Assembly: GCA_003255025.1 (NCBI GenBank)
Contig: QANY01013766.1
Coordinates: forward strand, 1-64,000
Direction of reading: 5' to 3'
Origin: Datisca glomerata
Taxonomy: Eukaryota; Streptophyta; Magnoliopsida; Cucurbitales; Datiscaceae
Length of the DNA stretch: 64,000 bases
Below the pieces are notes generated by a model. The model ran no database searches. It worked only from the letters and a program-made list of their open reading frames with translations, and was not told the DNA's origin. The position numbers and the translations under genes were made by a program. The stretch's first letter is position 1. Each line of letters starts with the position of its first letter. This document shows, piece after piece, positions 21,691-33,127 of this stretch.

Positions 21691-24049
21691 ATGGTTAAAA
21701 ATTAAGAAATATAAAATATTTTTAGCGAATAATTTGTAGGTGTGAACTATAAAGCATAGTGGTTAATGTGTTTCCTTTATTCTTTAAAGTCCTGTGTTAA
21801 AAGAAATTTAGTGCATCGTCAGCTTCAAAAGAACTAAGTAATCTGCCTTTAATTTGATTGTGTGCTAGACATAGTTTGCTAGGTTGGCCTGCTCACTTAG
21901 TTGAATTTCGTATACATGGGTGTCCTCTTTCTATATTTGTAATTTATATTTATTAATTTTTATACTTTATTTATCCAAAAAAGGAAATAATTTAGAACAA
22001 AAAATTGAGTTTCTGAAAATATGGTCGTTATTTTATACTCCTCTCTAGAAGTGTGTTTTGAAAATCATGTTTGCCAAACTAGATTTCGGTCGTTGAAAAC
22101 AATTTTTTATTTTCAAAGCAAAAAAGTGTGGGAAAATTAGGATACCAAACATAGACCTTTTGTTAAGTTGGGTTAACGTACTTAATTAGTCTCTCACATC
22201 CATATCTTAAATGTCGCGGGTTCAAGTCATATTATCTCATTTCCCTTAAAATTTGTAATGTAACTTTGTAAAAAAAACATAACCCTTTTATTTTTCTACT
22301 AGTCGAAAAATATTTGCTTCGCACGTATTGAAAAAATTTCAAAATTATACAATAAGTTTTTAAATTATTATTAATGTTGAAATAAATACATTAACTTTCA
22401 AAATGTTGTGAATCTAAAATAAAAGAAAATAATAATGGTAGTTTCTCATATTTACAATTAAGCTATTACAAATAAAATAAAAATTACTACATTTATTTAA
22501 AACTAAAAAAATAAACAACAAAATAATCTTACATATAGACAATAATTCATTGCTATTGACTGATATATTATTTATGATATAAAAATCTCTAAAATCATAT
22601 ACATGATCTTTTATATTCTTAATAATATAATAATATAAAATATTAAAATTTTATAAAATATTAGTAAAAGAATAATTAGTGAATAGAATTATAAATGAAT
22701 TAAATATAAAAAAATTAATCACTATATTATATATATTATATATAGTGGTCCTTAATTAAATGATAAAAATTTAAATTAAAAGTTTTTTTTCTCTAACTCA
22801 TTTTAATGCAGTAGAGATTTACAAAACCGCCCACTTTACATTAGCTCAGCTAGATGAAATAATTATGAACTAATTAAGATATAGACTATTTTTTTATTGA
22901 TCAAATGATATGATTATTTCTTGAAGGTTTTGGTGGACTTTCTCAAGTCAGGAAGTTGCGAAGACCGGAAACTCTCAGCTCTATTCATTGATATTGCAAC
23001 TAGATTCAAATTGTTTAATGCCTTTCTATTAGGTGGTGTCCCTAAGTAATTTGGTTGCTGATTCACTAGCATAATGTTATTCTATTCATAACCAAAATTG
23101 TAATATTGTCAATATACTACCTAGCCTGGTTGACATTTTAAAGGGCATATACGTGAATATTTGCGGGGAAAGCTCATTTTAACCTGACACATTTATTTAC
23201 CTAACATAATAAATAGTTGGAATAGACAAAACACTTTCAAAGGATAAGAAAAACTTAACACTTTACTAGTTCGTTCTACTCTAACTAGTTTAGTTGAGAA
23301 GGACCAATCTAGTTTTTCCTTTTTGATACTAGTTGACAAGAACAAGTTTAATTTATTATTATATTTTTATAAACAGGACCATCGATTCTGATAATCGAGT
23401 CGATTCTGATAATCGAGTCGATTCTATGATTATAAGTTCATTCCATACCGGATCAGACTGGAATAGAGCTAGGTTATATACATTCTAATTATGAGAAGGG
23501 GGTTAGAATCAATCGGTAATGGAATAAGAGGAGCCCAACTCAGCTAAGCTAATAAATGTTGCATAAGAGAGTGGGAGGCTGGCCCCTGCCCATGTTCAAC
23601 TCTTTGACAACACGAAAAAACCATTGTTCAACTCTTTGACAACATGAAAAAATCAAAAAAAGCTTTGCCCTCCCTCTCTATCTAGTCCTGATACCGAATG
23701 GGAGGCCCCTGCTAGCTTCAAGCGAGAAGAAGTCTTACAAGGATTGGTTTCAGTGGTCAATGAAAATGTGCCAGTGTGCTGTCTTAACATGCAGAAAGAT
23801 GCCCTTTTTATTAGGCTGCTAACTTTACCAGCGGTAGGGGGCTTAACTTTAATGTTCAACCAGACTGTCAAAAAGTTTGGCAAGAAAAAGACTATCAAAG
23901 ACATTTTTTTGTCAAGGCAAAAATAAAGACATTTTATTTATCTTAAATTGGGACAAAAAATATCACACACTATGTATGCAAATGAGACCGTACATTAGTT
24001 GAGACAGGTAACGGGATAAGGTGCTTGTTAGAGCGAGCTTATATCACCT
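21691..24049. other. AT-rich spacer with short tandem repeats, no gene recognised
   Basis: It contains an 18-bp tandem repeat (GATTCTGATAATCGAGTC, about 23384-23420) and a roughly 37-bp direct repeat around TGTTCAACTCTTTGACAACA (23594-23650). A short open frame at 23744-23926 (plus strand, 60 residues) has ordinary composition but no recognised motif. I do not call it a gene. Confidence 0.5.
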
Positions 24050-25061
24050 GCATATAATTCTAACGGGATAATTGATTAGGTGCATTTATTGTTGATATTC
24101 TTAGTATCTTTGATACTTTGGTCGTTTTTCTTAATGCACACATTTCAGACTTTATTGTTTATCTAAAATGATTCCGCATAAGATTTTAAACAAAGATTTT
24201 GGGTCTTTATAATTGTATTGATAAGATTGTTATTTTGCCTATGAGGATTCTCTAGCTTGAAATATATCAAAGGTTGGTGTGGTTTCTTGTAAAGAAGCTT
24301 ACATTCAGCTGTTTGATAATTAGTCTGTGACTGCTTGGAAGTTAAGTGTCTGGAATTCTTTTACTCTTTCTTGGTCTATGTTAGTTTGGAGGCTCATTTA
24401 TGATTGTCTGCCTATAGAGGACAATCTTTGTAGAGTTAGTTTTAATAAAGAAGTTTACATTCAACTGTTCGATAATTAATCTGTGAGTGCTTGAAAGTTA
24501 AGTGCCTGGAATTCTTTTACTTTTCCTTGGTCTATGTTAGTTTGGAGGCTCATTTATGATTGTCTGCCTATATAGGACAATCTTTGTAGAGCTAGTTTTA
24601 ATTTTACATCTCGGTATAGTATTTGTGACTCTTATATAGAGACCTCTGAACTTGTTCCTCTCTTGTCCTTCAACTATTTTGCTTTGGGAGGCGGTCTCTA
24701 ATTCTTTAATTAGCATGTTTCTCTTCTGGGTTGTACATCTTTTCTTTTGCGAGAATTCAAACAGAGGCGATCCATGCAGTTATGTGGGCTTTTTGGAATG
24801 CTAGAAATAAACTTATTTTTTAAGAGCAAAGAATTAATTTACGTTCATGCCATCCTTTTTTGTCTAGGGGGTTTTAGGTTGGAAGATATTATTGTTCGTA
24901 ATAACGATCTTCTTAAAAAAAATCCTAAAAGTTGTTGACTACATGTTCGTTTGTGTGTTCTTTTCTTCGAGCAGATTATCTAGATAGTTTACATCGGTCT
25001 TCTTCAAGATATATTTGCTCCTCTCTTTGGTCTTCATTGAAGATGCGTTATAGTGACTTCC
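24050..25061 (+). mobile_element. LINE (non-LTR retrotransposon) 3' remnant
   Basis: Broken plus-strand frames give the end of a plant LINE polyprotein: a DNWLG-like start at about 24060, then the zf-RVT region (VWNSFTLSWSMLVWRLIYDCLPIEDN and CSICDSY-like) at about 24350-24650, then WSLW-type sequence to 24950. The zf-RVT segment is partly duplicated in tandem: 24291-24445 and 24446-24602 are close copies with about a 155-bp offset. Stops are frequent. Confidence 0.7.
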
Positions 25062-25261
25062 AAAGAGAGAGTGTTTGGTTGACGGGTCGATTCTAATAAG
25101 AACTTCTGGTTGGATAATTGATTAGGTTCACGTATTGTTAAAGAGAATTTCTTTTTGTCTTTATAATTGTATTGATAAAGCTGGTTGTTTCACTACTGAG
25201 GATTCTTTAGCTTAAAATTTAGAATATCGCACCCAAAGAAATCAAAGGTAGGTGTGGTTTC
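25062..25261 (+). mobile_element. LINE segment, first unit of a tandem duplication
   Basis: Starting at AAAGAGAGAGTGTTTGG, this piece resembles the LINE block at 24060-24290 (WIID-like sequence, then TTTATAATTGTATTGATAA). It abuts a Sirevirus-type LTR end at 25262. The LINE/LTR pair is repeated beginning at 25919. Confidence 0.65.
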
Positions 25262-25918
25262 TGAAGTATCGATATGGTCAACAAAATGAAATGAATTGGG
25301 TGATTGCGTACAATTAAAAGATTTCACGTAATTAAATTAATAATAAAATTTACTCAAATAAATATTAAATAGCAAAGTACAAATATTGACTAAGCAAAAT
25401 AAATGAGGAAATATAAATAGCAAGTCAATATAAAAATGCAAGAAATAAACATATGCGAAAAATAAAAGAATAGAGAGAAAGATAAGACACACAATGTTTT
25501 TATGTGGTTTGGAAAATCTTATCCTTACGTCTATACTTTCTCCCCTTGAAGATTTCTTCCTCGCGATCTTAGTACGAGTGAAGATCAAACCTTTTACAAT
25601 CTCTTATTGGTTTATAGTACTAATCGAATCTTGACAATTAGCACTTTGAGATCTTCAAATCTTTTACAAAAATTCATAGTGATTCTCCCACAATTTCTTT
25701 TCTTCTCTCACAACTAATTTTCTTACTCAAGAAGATAACAACTCTAAGTTCAAGAATAGAGAACAAGGATGTGAGAAATAATAGAGAGATAGGTGTTGAA
25801 GTGTGTGTGAAAATGTAAAAAAGGACACCTCTATTTATGAGGGATGAAAAATGAATCAAAGTCGGTCCGACCGGTTTGGAAACCGGTGGGACCGGTGCTT
25901 GATTTAGGAAAAATTACT
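25262..25918 (-). repeat. Truncated Sirevirus-type LTR (first copy)
   Basis: It is highly similar to 30460-31132 along its length: for example the shared TTAATAATAAAATTTACTCA, the ATGTGGTTTGGAAAA segment, and GGGACCGGTGCTTGATTTAG near its upper edge. It ends abruptly at 25918 where LINE sequence restarts. It therefore lacks the TGTTGACT start seen at 31568 and is a duplication product rather than an independent solo LTR. Confidence 0.8.
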
Positions 25919-25962
25919 AAAGAGAGAGTGTTTGGTTGACTAGAGTCAATTCTAATAAGAAC
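25919..25962 (+). mobile_element. LINE segment (second duplication unit, left piece)
   Basis: It repeats 25062-25103 (GAGAGAGTGTTTGGTTGAC and TCTAATAAGAAC). The continuation, TTCTAGTTGGATAATTG, is found only after the CACTA-like insertion at 30270, which proves the insertion boundaries. Confidence 0.75.
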
Positions 25963-26039
25963 CACTAGAATAATATAAAACTTCAATAGCGTTGAAGCAC
26001 GACGTTTTGTTACAAAACAAGATAAAAGCTCCCCATAAA

Positions 26040-27550
26040 ACGCGGGGAAATAAAAACTCTAGTTGAAACATGTAAAAATTCCCCTCATTCTTTCCTCTCT
26101 CTGTAAACCCAAAACCAGTGCTTCGCCACTTCCTCGCGTTGACTCACTTCCTCGTGTTGCCTCACTTCCTCTCTCAAACCCTTCATAGTCGTGAACACTT
26201 TCTCGCGAGCACTCCATTCATCTTTCCAACTTCTTTAAGTAACAAATTAGTGAAATTTCTTTCTCTCCTTGCTTTCTCTCCTTCCCTAAACCCGAGCGCG
26301 AGAGGTCTTCCCCTACCCCGTCATGATCTTGGATTATCTTCAAATCGTCTATGGCTGAGTTCTTCAGATGGTGGAAACCAGAACCTGAAATCATAAATCA
26401 GCTGTAGACGAGCTCGTCCAAGGAGCCCTAAATTACCTATGCGTTGCTCCCTCTACCCAGGTATTCATCTCTCTCTCTCTCATTCCTTCTTCATGGTGGT
26501 TGAATCTGTGACCAAGGGTTTTGAATTTTTCCTTTCTTCTTATTTCCCTTTTTCGAGACCTAGGGATTCACGTTGATCATAACCAAGCCTAAGGATTTGA
26601 GGTGGGTTTTTCACCCTCTGATGTTTGCTATTTTCAATTTCTCGGTGCTCAACCTAAGCTAAGGGTTTTGATTACGTTGCTTCTGTTAAGAGTCTCATTG
26701 ATTTTGGTTTCCGAGACGTGGAGGAACTTGTTCGTCTGATTAGACTTCATAAGGAGGCCATAAGCTGTTCAGGATTCGGCATTGCTAGATATGTAAGTCA
26801 ACCATGTATATAGTGTGTTTTTCTGATTTATTTCTCCCGATCGACATTGTGATAGGCGAAAAAGATGCTTACCCAGGTCTGTACTACTTGACTTCTGAGA
26901 TGTAGAAATGACTTAAGAAGGTAAGTTTGTTCTAATTTTACTGTTATAGAAACAATGAGGGTAAAATCTTTCAAACATTAAGGATTTTAAAATATCACAT
27001 CTATATAGACCAACTTGTAATTTGTTGGGGAGAAAAATTAGAGGGTACTTAATGGACGATTTTTATATGCATAGATATTCTTGTGGTTTTTGTCTTTATG
27101 CCCTGGAAAGACCAAACAAGTCAGTTATTGGGTTGGATGATTTTGTTGTTCTGTGAAATATATCAATTAGTCATAAATGGGAGAGAAGAATGGAACTTGA
27201 GACATGGTCATGTTATTTTACACATCACTGGTGTTATGGTCACATCTTAAATGAGAAAGAGATGACTGACTGGAAGCAAACACCTAAAAAGGAAGAAGTA
27301 AATGGAATGAGTGGTGATGTTATTTATACAGAGCATGTATGCAGGTCTAGCATGATATACAACATTTTTAGTTATACTTACACTGTTGGACATATATATA
27401 TATATAAGAATGGGTTTTGGCTTTGGATTTCTGTTACTTCATTAGGAGTTGGAAGAGGGTCCTTTATATATGGTTTTGTTTCCTCCTTTATTAATGCTTC
27501 CTTGTTCTGTATTTTTGGAGTTATTCCTCTTTTAGTAGGAACTTCCTGAA
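26040..27550 (+). pseudogene. Possible captured host-gene fragment inside CACTA-like element
   Basis: This stretch is GC-richer than its surroundings and looks like a gene's 5' end: pyrimidine-rich leader, then a patch at 26395-26460 that reads VDELVQGALNYLCVAPSTQ and stops at a GTATTC donor. An exon-like block at about 26685-26795 (SLIDFGFRDVEELVRLIRLH then SGFGIARY) precedes a GTAAGT, and a further block near 26870 has DAYPGLYYLTSEM. In-frame stops break the chain. I do not recognise the parent gene. Capture by the transposon is inference from context. Confidence 0.4.
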
Positions 27551-29840
27551 TAAATTGTGAAAAAAGGATGTATTTGTTTCCTTTTGGTTTGTTTTGATAT
27601 TGTACTTTATCATTGCAGTGTCCTCACATATGACATGGAAATAGAAGAAGGAGACTGAAAAATAGAAAAGTTGTTTCTCTTGGGGGAAAGGTGTGAATTT
27701 TCTCTTCATGTGTGGATACCATAGCTTGCTATGACTATCTGAAATAAGGGTGAGTTTAGGAGCTGTATGCATAAAATATACTATATTAACCCACACAAAT
27801 TTAGTATACTTTTGTTTAATCATTTTTATCCACATGATTACACCTATTTAAGAAGCATTTGATCAGTTATTTATCAAGAAATGCTTCTAGCACTACAATA
27901 AAATAGATCTTTTATTACGCTTCACTACAAAGCTTTGAGATAAAATGCAATAGCTCAAACTCTTCCAAATGATTTATATCATGTAATGAGTTATTTGTGC
28001 TTACTTGCACTGATAGCGAAAATGCAAATTTTGTACAGTAGAAGCAACCTTTCCTGCGTATTGAAGTATCAAGGCAGCAAGCACTTGAAATATTTTCTTA
28101 AAATGGGTTCAAGGCAAGTGAAACCTCTTTGGTTATGCATTACATTTTACATGGCCGTTAGCTGATCATATTTGCATTTCATACTAATTGTTTTAGTAAT
28201 AAGACTCATTAAAAAAATTGAAACTTATAAACTTGTTCAGTGTTTTAACTAAGTACAGGTTGAAATCATCAATCATTTGCCGAATGATCAGACTATCACT
28301 GTATATAAATGAGGCCCATTGGTTGATTTGTGTCGTGGACCCCTTATCCCAAATGCATCGTTCGTGAAATCATTAATGACCACAGATTGTTGGGTACAAA
28401 TAAGAGCTTTTCTTTTGTCATCCACTTAAGTACCTAAAATGCTTCTATTGCAGGTACCTAAAACTAATTTAGAGGTTTAGGAACATGGAATAAGACAATG
28501 ATGGTATAATAGATAGAATAAAGACTGAATGTCAGGTGTGCCAACTTATTGACGATATAAGCTTGCTGTCATAGATAGATTTCTAATGAAATGGAGGAAA
28601 AAAAACAGGATGTATTTCAAGATCACGTTGCAAGTATTTGATGCTCTATGATCATGAATTTCTAAATTCATATAAAAACTATGAAATACATGAGATAGGT
28701 CTCACTGGAAGGAGAATAATAAAACAAAAGAAGATTGTTTCCTTGCTACATATGATTTTTAGCTTGTATGCCATGGCAAAGGAGATTTATGATTAAGTTT
28801 TGAAAAGCAGGAATTTGGACTGAAACCAATGAACTGTCCAAGGCATTGTTTGATGTTCCAACGTCGAGTATGTTCATATAGGGGTAAGGTCATTTGCATA
28901 AAAGTCTCAACAAATGGCTATTAGTTCCTGCCTTATATTTTGAGCATTTGAGTTTGTATAACTATTATTACATATAATATTTCTTGTGATCCCTCGTATT
29001 TGGAAAAGAACTTTGTAAATTTATAGGAAAATGACATTTCAATGCTATAAATTTATAGGTACTATTTTTAATTCCATTAGGCTTTATTTGATTTTGGTTT
29101 TCTTATTCCTTTATTTGAATATTTGATAATTTTATCTTTTGGTACTGCAGCTTTTGAATGCCCACTTTGAGTGTAACATTATTTTATGTTTATGATCCAG
29201 TCTTTCGGAATGTGCTTCTTAGATGTTGTTTTTAGTTATTCTCTTTGGTTCTGCCTTTTGTTTGTAAATATCTCATAGGGAGCAAAATGATTGAATTGAA
29301 GGAGCAAAGTCAGATTGGATTTTTGGGGTGGGGAGCAAAAGCTCATAGATGAGTGTTGAGTGATGATTTGTTCTTGTACGTTAAGTTTATTAATCATTAA
29401 TTTTTATGTATTATTAATCATTAATAATTATTTTACTCAATTTATTTCTCTTTAAATCATATTATATTGAATAGTACGTTTTTCACACTATTTTCTAGTG
29501 TCACTTTGTATAAATGTATTCCTTATTTTTCTGGATTGTTTAAAAATCTGCAGTTGCAATTATACTTCAAAATAAAGTCAACAGAAGCAAGCAAGTCACA
29601 TGTTACCTCGACATCTGTTTCTGAAACTTCATAATTAAATTTGGAGTCTTATTAGATTTTAATCCTTTTTCTATAGGATATTACTTTTGCTTGTTCTATG
29701 TAAAATTCAATATGTATTTGTCATTTAAAACTCAATTTTTAGCAGACAATAGTTTGTAACAATCTTGAGTAATAAAATAAAAAGTTATGTGATTTTATTA
29801 TTTTTTGATATTTTGTCAAAAATATTATTTTTAATTTTGT
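27551..29840. other. CACTA-like element interior, no gene recognised
   Basis: AT-rich, intron-like sequence with no long frames and no transposase motif on either strand. Short coding-looking scraps could be exons of the same captured gene but are too brief to assign. Confidence 0.4.
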
Positions 29841-29904
29841 ACTATGGCAAGAATAGGTAATGCAAAAAAAACATAACAACAAGATGGTGCACGTCATATA
29901 GTAA

Positions 29905-30245
29905 TAAAAACGCTATTAAAAGTCCTTGACACTATTTAAAACGCTATGGTAAGTTTCTACTATTGGTTTATAAATGCTATCATTTTCTACTATAACATTG
30001 AAAAAAAATGCTACAATAGGTACGTAGCATTGGAAAAACGCTATGGTAGATCTTTCATAAAATTTAAAAAACACTATGATAGGTCTACCATAACGTCTAA
30101 AAAATGCTATAAAAATTATTTTGATAGCATTTTTTATAGTGGTGAGAAAATGATATGGTAAGGCCAGACTTTTAACAACGTTTGCAGATATAACGTTTAG
30201 AAAACTCTATGAAAATGCTATCATTGCGTTTTTTGGCTACTATCG
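29905..30245. repeat. Subterminal AACGCTATGG repeats of the CACTA-like element
   Basis: The motif AACGCTATGGTA or its complement (TACCATAACG, ATAGCATTTTT) recurs about every 30 to 50 bases, with dyads such as the pair flanking 30085. A second terminus-like TATAGTGGTG lies at 30135, so a nested or shifted end is possible. Confidence 0.6.
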
Positions 30246-30266
30246 TAGAATATTTTTGTTGTGGTG

Positions 30267-30459
30267 AACTTCTAGTTGGATAATTGGGTAGGTGCACGTA
30301 TTGTTAATACTCTTGGTATTCCAGATGCTTTGGTCCATTCTCTCACTGCACACATTTCAGTGAGAGACTTTTTTGTCTTTGTAATTGTATTGATAAAGCT
30401 GTTATTTTCCTAACTGAGGATTTTTTAGCTTGAAATTTATCAAAGGTAGGTGTGGTTTC
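30267..30459 (+). mobile_element. LINE segment (second duplication unit, right piece)
   Basis: It continues the LINE piece interrupted at 25962 and matches 25104-25261, including TTTGTAATTGTATTGATAAA and GGTAGGTGTGGTTTCT. It ends at the Sirevirus LTR. Confidence 0.7.
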
Positions 30460-31568
30460 TGAAGGATCAATATGGCCAATCAAGGAGGGTGAATTGGGTG
30501 ATTGTCTACAATTAAACGATTTCACGCAATTAAATTAATAATAAAATTTACTCAAATAAATATTAAATAGCAAAGCACAAATATTAACTAAGCGAAATAA
30601 TTAAGGAAATATAAATAGCAAGTCAATATAAAAGTGCAAGAAATAAACATATACGAAAAATAAAAAGATTAGAAAGAGAGATACGACACACAATCTTTTT
30701 ATGTGGTTTGGAAAAGCTTACCTCTACGTCCAGACTTAAAAGATCTCTCCTTGAAGATTTCTTCCTCACGATCTTCTTACGAGTGAAGAGAAAACCTGTC
30801 ACAATCTCTTATTGATTTATAGTACCGATCGAACCTTGACAATTAGCATTTTGAGATCTTTAAATCTCTTATGAAAATTCATAGTAATTTTCCAACAATT
30901 TATTTTCTTCTCTCACAACTAATTTTCTCACTCAAGAAGATATAACAAGTCTAAGCTCAAGAATATAGAACAAAGATGTGAGAAATAATAGAAAGAATAG
31001 AGAGATAGGCATTGAAGTGTGTGTGAAAATGTAAAAAAGGACGCCTCTATTTATAGGGGATGAAAAATGAATCAGAACTGGTCCGACCAGTTTGGAAAGC
31101 CGGTGGGACCGGTGCTTGATTTAGGAAAAACTCCTAAATGAGCAACCAATTTGACTACCGGTGTGATCAGTTTAGGTAATTACACGAGTAATTACCTTAT
31201 ACAGGAACCGGTTGCACCAGTTAAGGATCGGTCTGACCTATTTCAATCCAGATCTAGTCTATCTCGTGTATTTCAAAGAGCTTTTCAGACATTTTAGCTA
31301 TGGGTTTATTTCAAGATAGAAAAAAGTTGATTTTATTTTGGGCTAGGTGTGCTTCATTGTATTATTGAGCGTAGAGAAATTAAATCACCTTAATTGGGTT
31401 CTTATTACTAAAATACATAAAAATAAATTTCTTCACATCCATTTTTCTTCAAGCTTTTCATGCATTCGTCTCGAGATCATTTTATTCCTACACACTTGAT
31501 TAAACATATTAATAATATCTTAGTGATTTACTATCATCAAAATTCATTTTAAAGTAACCGAGTCAACA
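30460..31568 (-). repeat. Sirevirus-type 3' LTR (1.1 kb)
   Basis: On the minus strand the LTR starts TGTTGACTCGG at 31568, directly after a polypurine tract AAAAAAGGGGGAGAT (about 31570-31584), and ends GATCCTTCA at 30460. The GGGGGAGATTGTTG junction is the usual Sirevirus arrangement. It contains several GGTCGGACCGGT-like direct and inverted motifs around 31080-31230. No matching 5' LTR is present in the window. Confidence 0.8.
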
Positions 31569-31916
31569 ATCTCCCCCTTTTTTATGATGAAAAGCCATTA
31601 AGTAACATAGAAAAATCAAGTGTAATAAAGCATGTAGGAAGTTATATAGAATTGCATCAACTAAAGCATATGTCATAGAAATACTCCCCATGAATACATG
31701 CCACATGATTACTCCCCATAAATACATGCCATGTGAAAAATATCATAAATAAGAGAGAATATATGGTTATAAAAAAATGAGTCTTTTAAATAAGAGAAAA
31801 TATACGGTTATAAAAACATGAGTCTTGCTCCCCCTTTATCATAATAAAAAAATAAAGCATAATTATGAACAAATCAAATAAATATGTATATGCATGAAGA
31901 AAAGATGAAAATCTAT

Positions 31917-33127
31917 GCATCACTCGAAGAATGAGATGGAGAGCTTCGCATGGAACGCATGATGGACATGTAGTAAGAATGTTGTTCTTGACAAATTTGC
32001 TTCTTAAACTTGGTTAGTTGAGCAGACAGATCATGGCGTATGTCATTTTGAAACTTTGCATGTTGATGCAGAAATTGATCATGTTGAAAAGTAAGAGCAT
32101 TAATTTTCTAAGTCACTCAAGTTTGTACCTGTCGCCTCCTGGGGTGTGGGATGATTAATATGGATTGGTGGAAGGAGGGTTCGAAGTCTGGAGTGGGTTA
32201 GTGGGAGCATCTTCCCCAAATAGCTCATCCAAAGAAAATTCAGTATGAGGAATAATGGTGGTAGGAAGATCATGTTCTTGATTAGTACCTTGAGGGGTCT
32301 TTAGCTTTACCCATATTCCATTAATCTTCTTTGTATGCATCTTTCATAATGAGTATTTTTCATCTCAATAAACTCATCCTCTCTTAGATCAACACTAAAA
32401 TGCTCAAATATTTTTGTGAGCCACATTCTATAACGAAGAGAGCGTTGAAGGTTATGAACAATGTTTTCCATATATCTCAACATCGTGTAACATGTGTTGA
32501 AATTTTCTCCTTTTAAAATCTTGGAGAGAAGAAAAATATCAAAATAGTTAACCTCATCCCTATCTATGACCACCTTGAGGGAGAAAATTGTAGGTAATAA
32601 TGTCATGAAATTTTTTGCTTCAACGAAGAGCTTACCAACCAGAGGATGAAAAATATTTTGAAGGTGAGGTTTATCACATACTAGCCGAACATCATCTAAC
32701 ATATCAAAATTTTCAATCTTAGGCCAACTAGAAGTATGATAAAAAGCTAATCCAGAACAAGGTTTTCCAAAAGTTTGACTTAATCTCGCATCGTCCAAAA
32801 TAATTGATGTACCGACAACATAACTTTTAACCATGTAGGGATCATGCTCAACCATCAAATTTGCATAAAACAACCAAACTAACCTCGGATAAATCCTACC
32901 ATTGAGATTAAAAATATTTTTCCAACCTATTCTAGGAAGCAAGTCATGGGTTTGGAGTCCGTAAAGATCAGAATATTTAATCAGACATCCATATAAATTT
33001 TTTCGTGAGATATATTGATTAAAACGAGCTTCACAATCTTGATCATAAAATAGAAAGCGTTCATACCTTTCCTTATTGTAGGTTGAAGAATGATTTCTCT
33101 TTCCATTAGGTCCCAGATGAAGTCAGT
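31917..33127 (-). pseudogene. Post-pol ORF of the Sirevirus (plant transposon protein / envelope-like region)
   Basis: It is open from about 33127 (after a TGA) through NKERYERFLFYDQDCEARF, GWKNIFNLNGRIYPRLVWLF, MLDDVRLVCDK and REDEFIEMKNTHYERCIQRR to 32307. It then continues in other frames (SLDELFGED, then LTFQHDQFLHQHAKFQNDIR) to a stop near 31917. The C-terminal part is polar and helix-prone. The GR-YPRLVxxFYANL pattern recalls the 'putative plant transposon protein' domain found in many annotated plant ORFs, often labelled envelope-like when beside Sirevirus pol. That match is from memory. No ATG opens the longest frame and a frameshift is needed near 32155. Confidence 0.6.

Larger units (their letters stand above)
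25963..30266. mobile_element. CACTA-like element (4.3 kb) inserted in LINE, TSD AAC
   Basis: LINE sequence breaks after AAC (25960-25962) and resumes after a second AAC (30267-30269). Removing 25963-30266 plus one AAC restores the order seen in the first duplication unit at 25095-25110. The ends read CACTAGAATAATATA and, from the right on the minus strand, CACCACAACAAAAATATTC. Near the right end AACGCTATGG-like motifs repeat in both orientations (29905-30245), and an AATAGCGTT motif lies near the left end. A further CACTACAATAAAA-like motif occurs inside at 27893. No transposase is present, so it is non-autonomous. Confidence 0.75.

Noticed and set aside
22300..22340. TTTGCTTCGCACG string resembling a transposon terminus
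   Set aside because: A single degraded motif with no partner end or target duplication found.
23653..23926. Overlapping short frames on both strands
   Set aside because: No motif, no neighbours to support a gene and no splice context.
27190..27549. Plus-strand 119-codon frame with hydrophobic C-terminal half
   Set aside because: Low-complexity hydrophobic sequence in AT-rich intron-like DNA; no family recognised, and it begins at a chance ATG. It might include a captured exon, but not as a gene.
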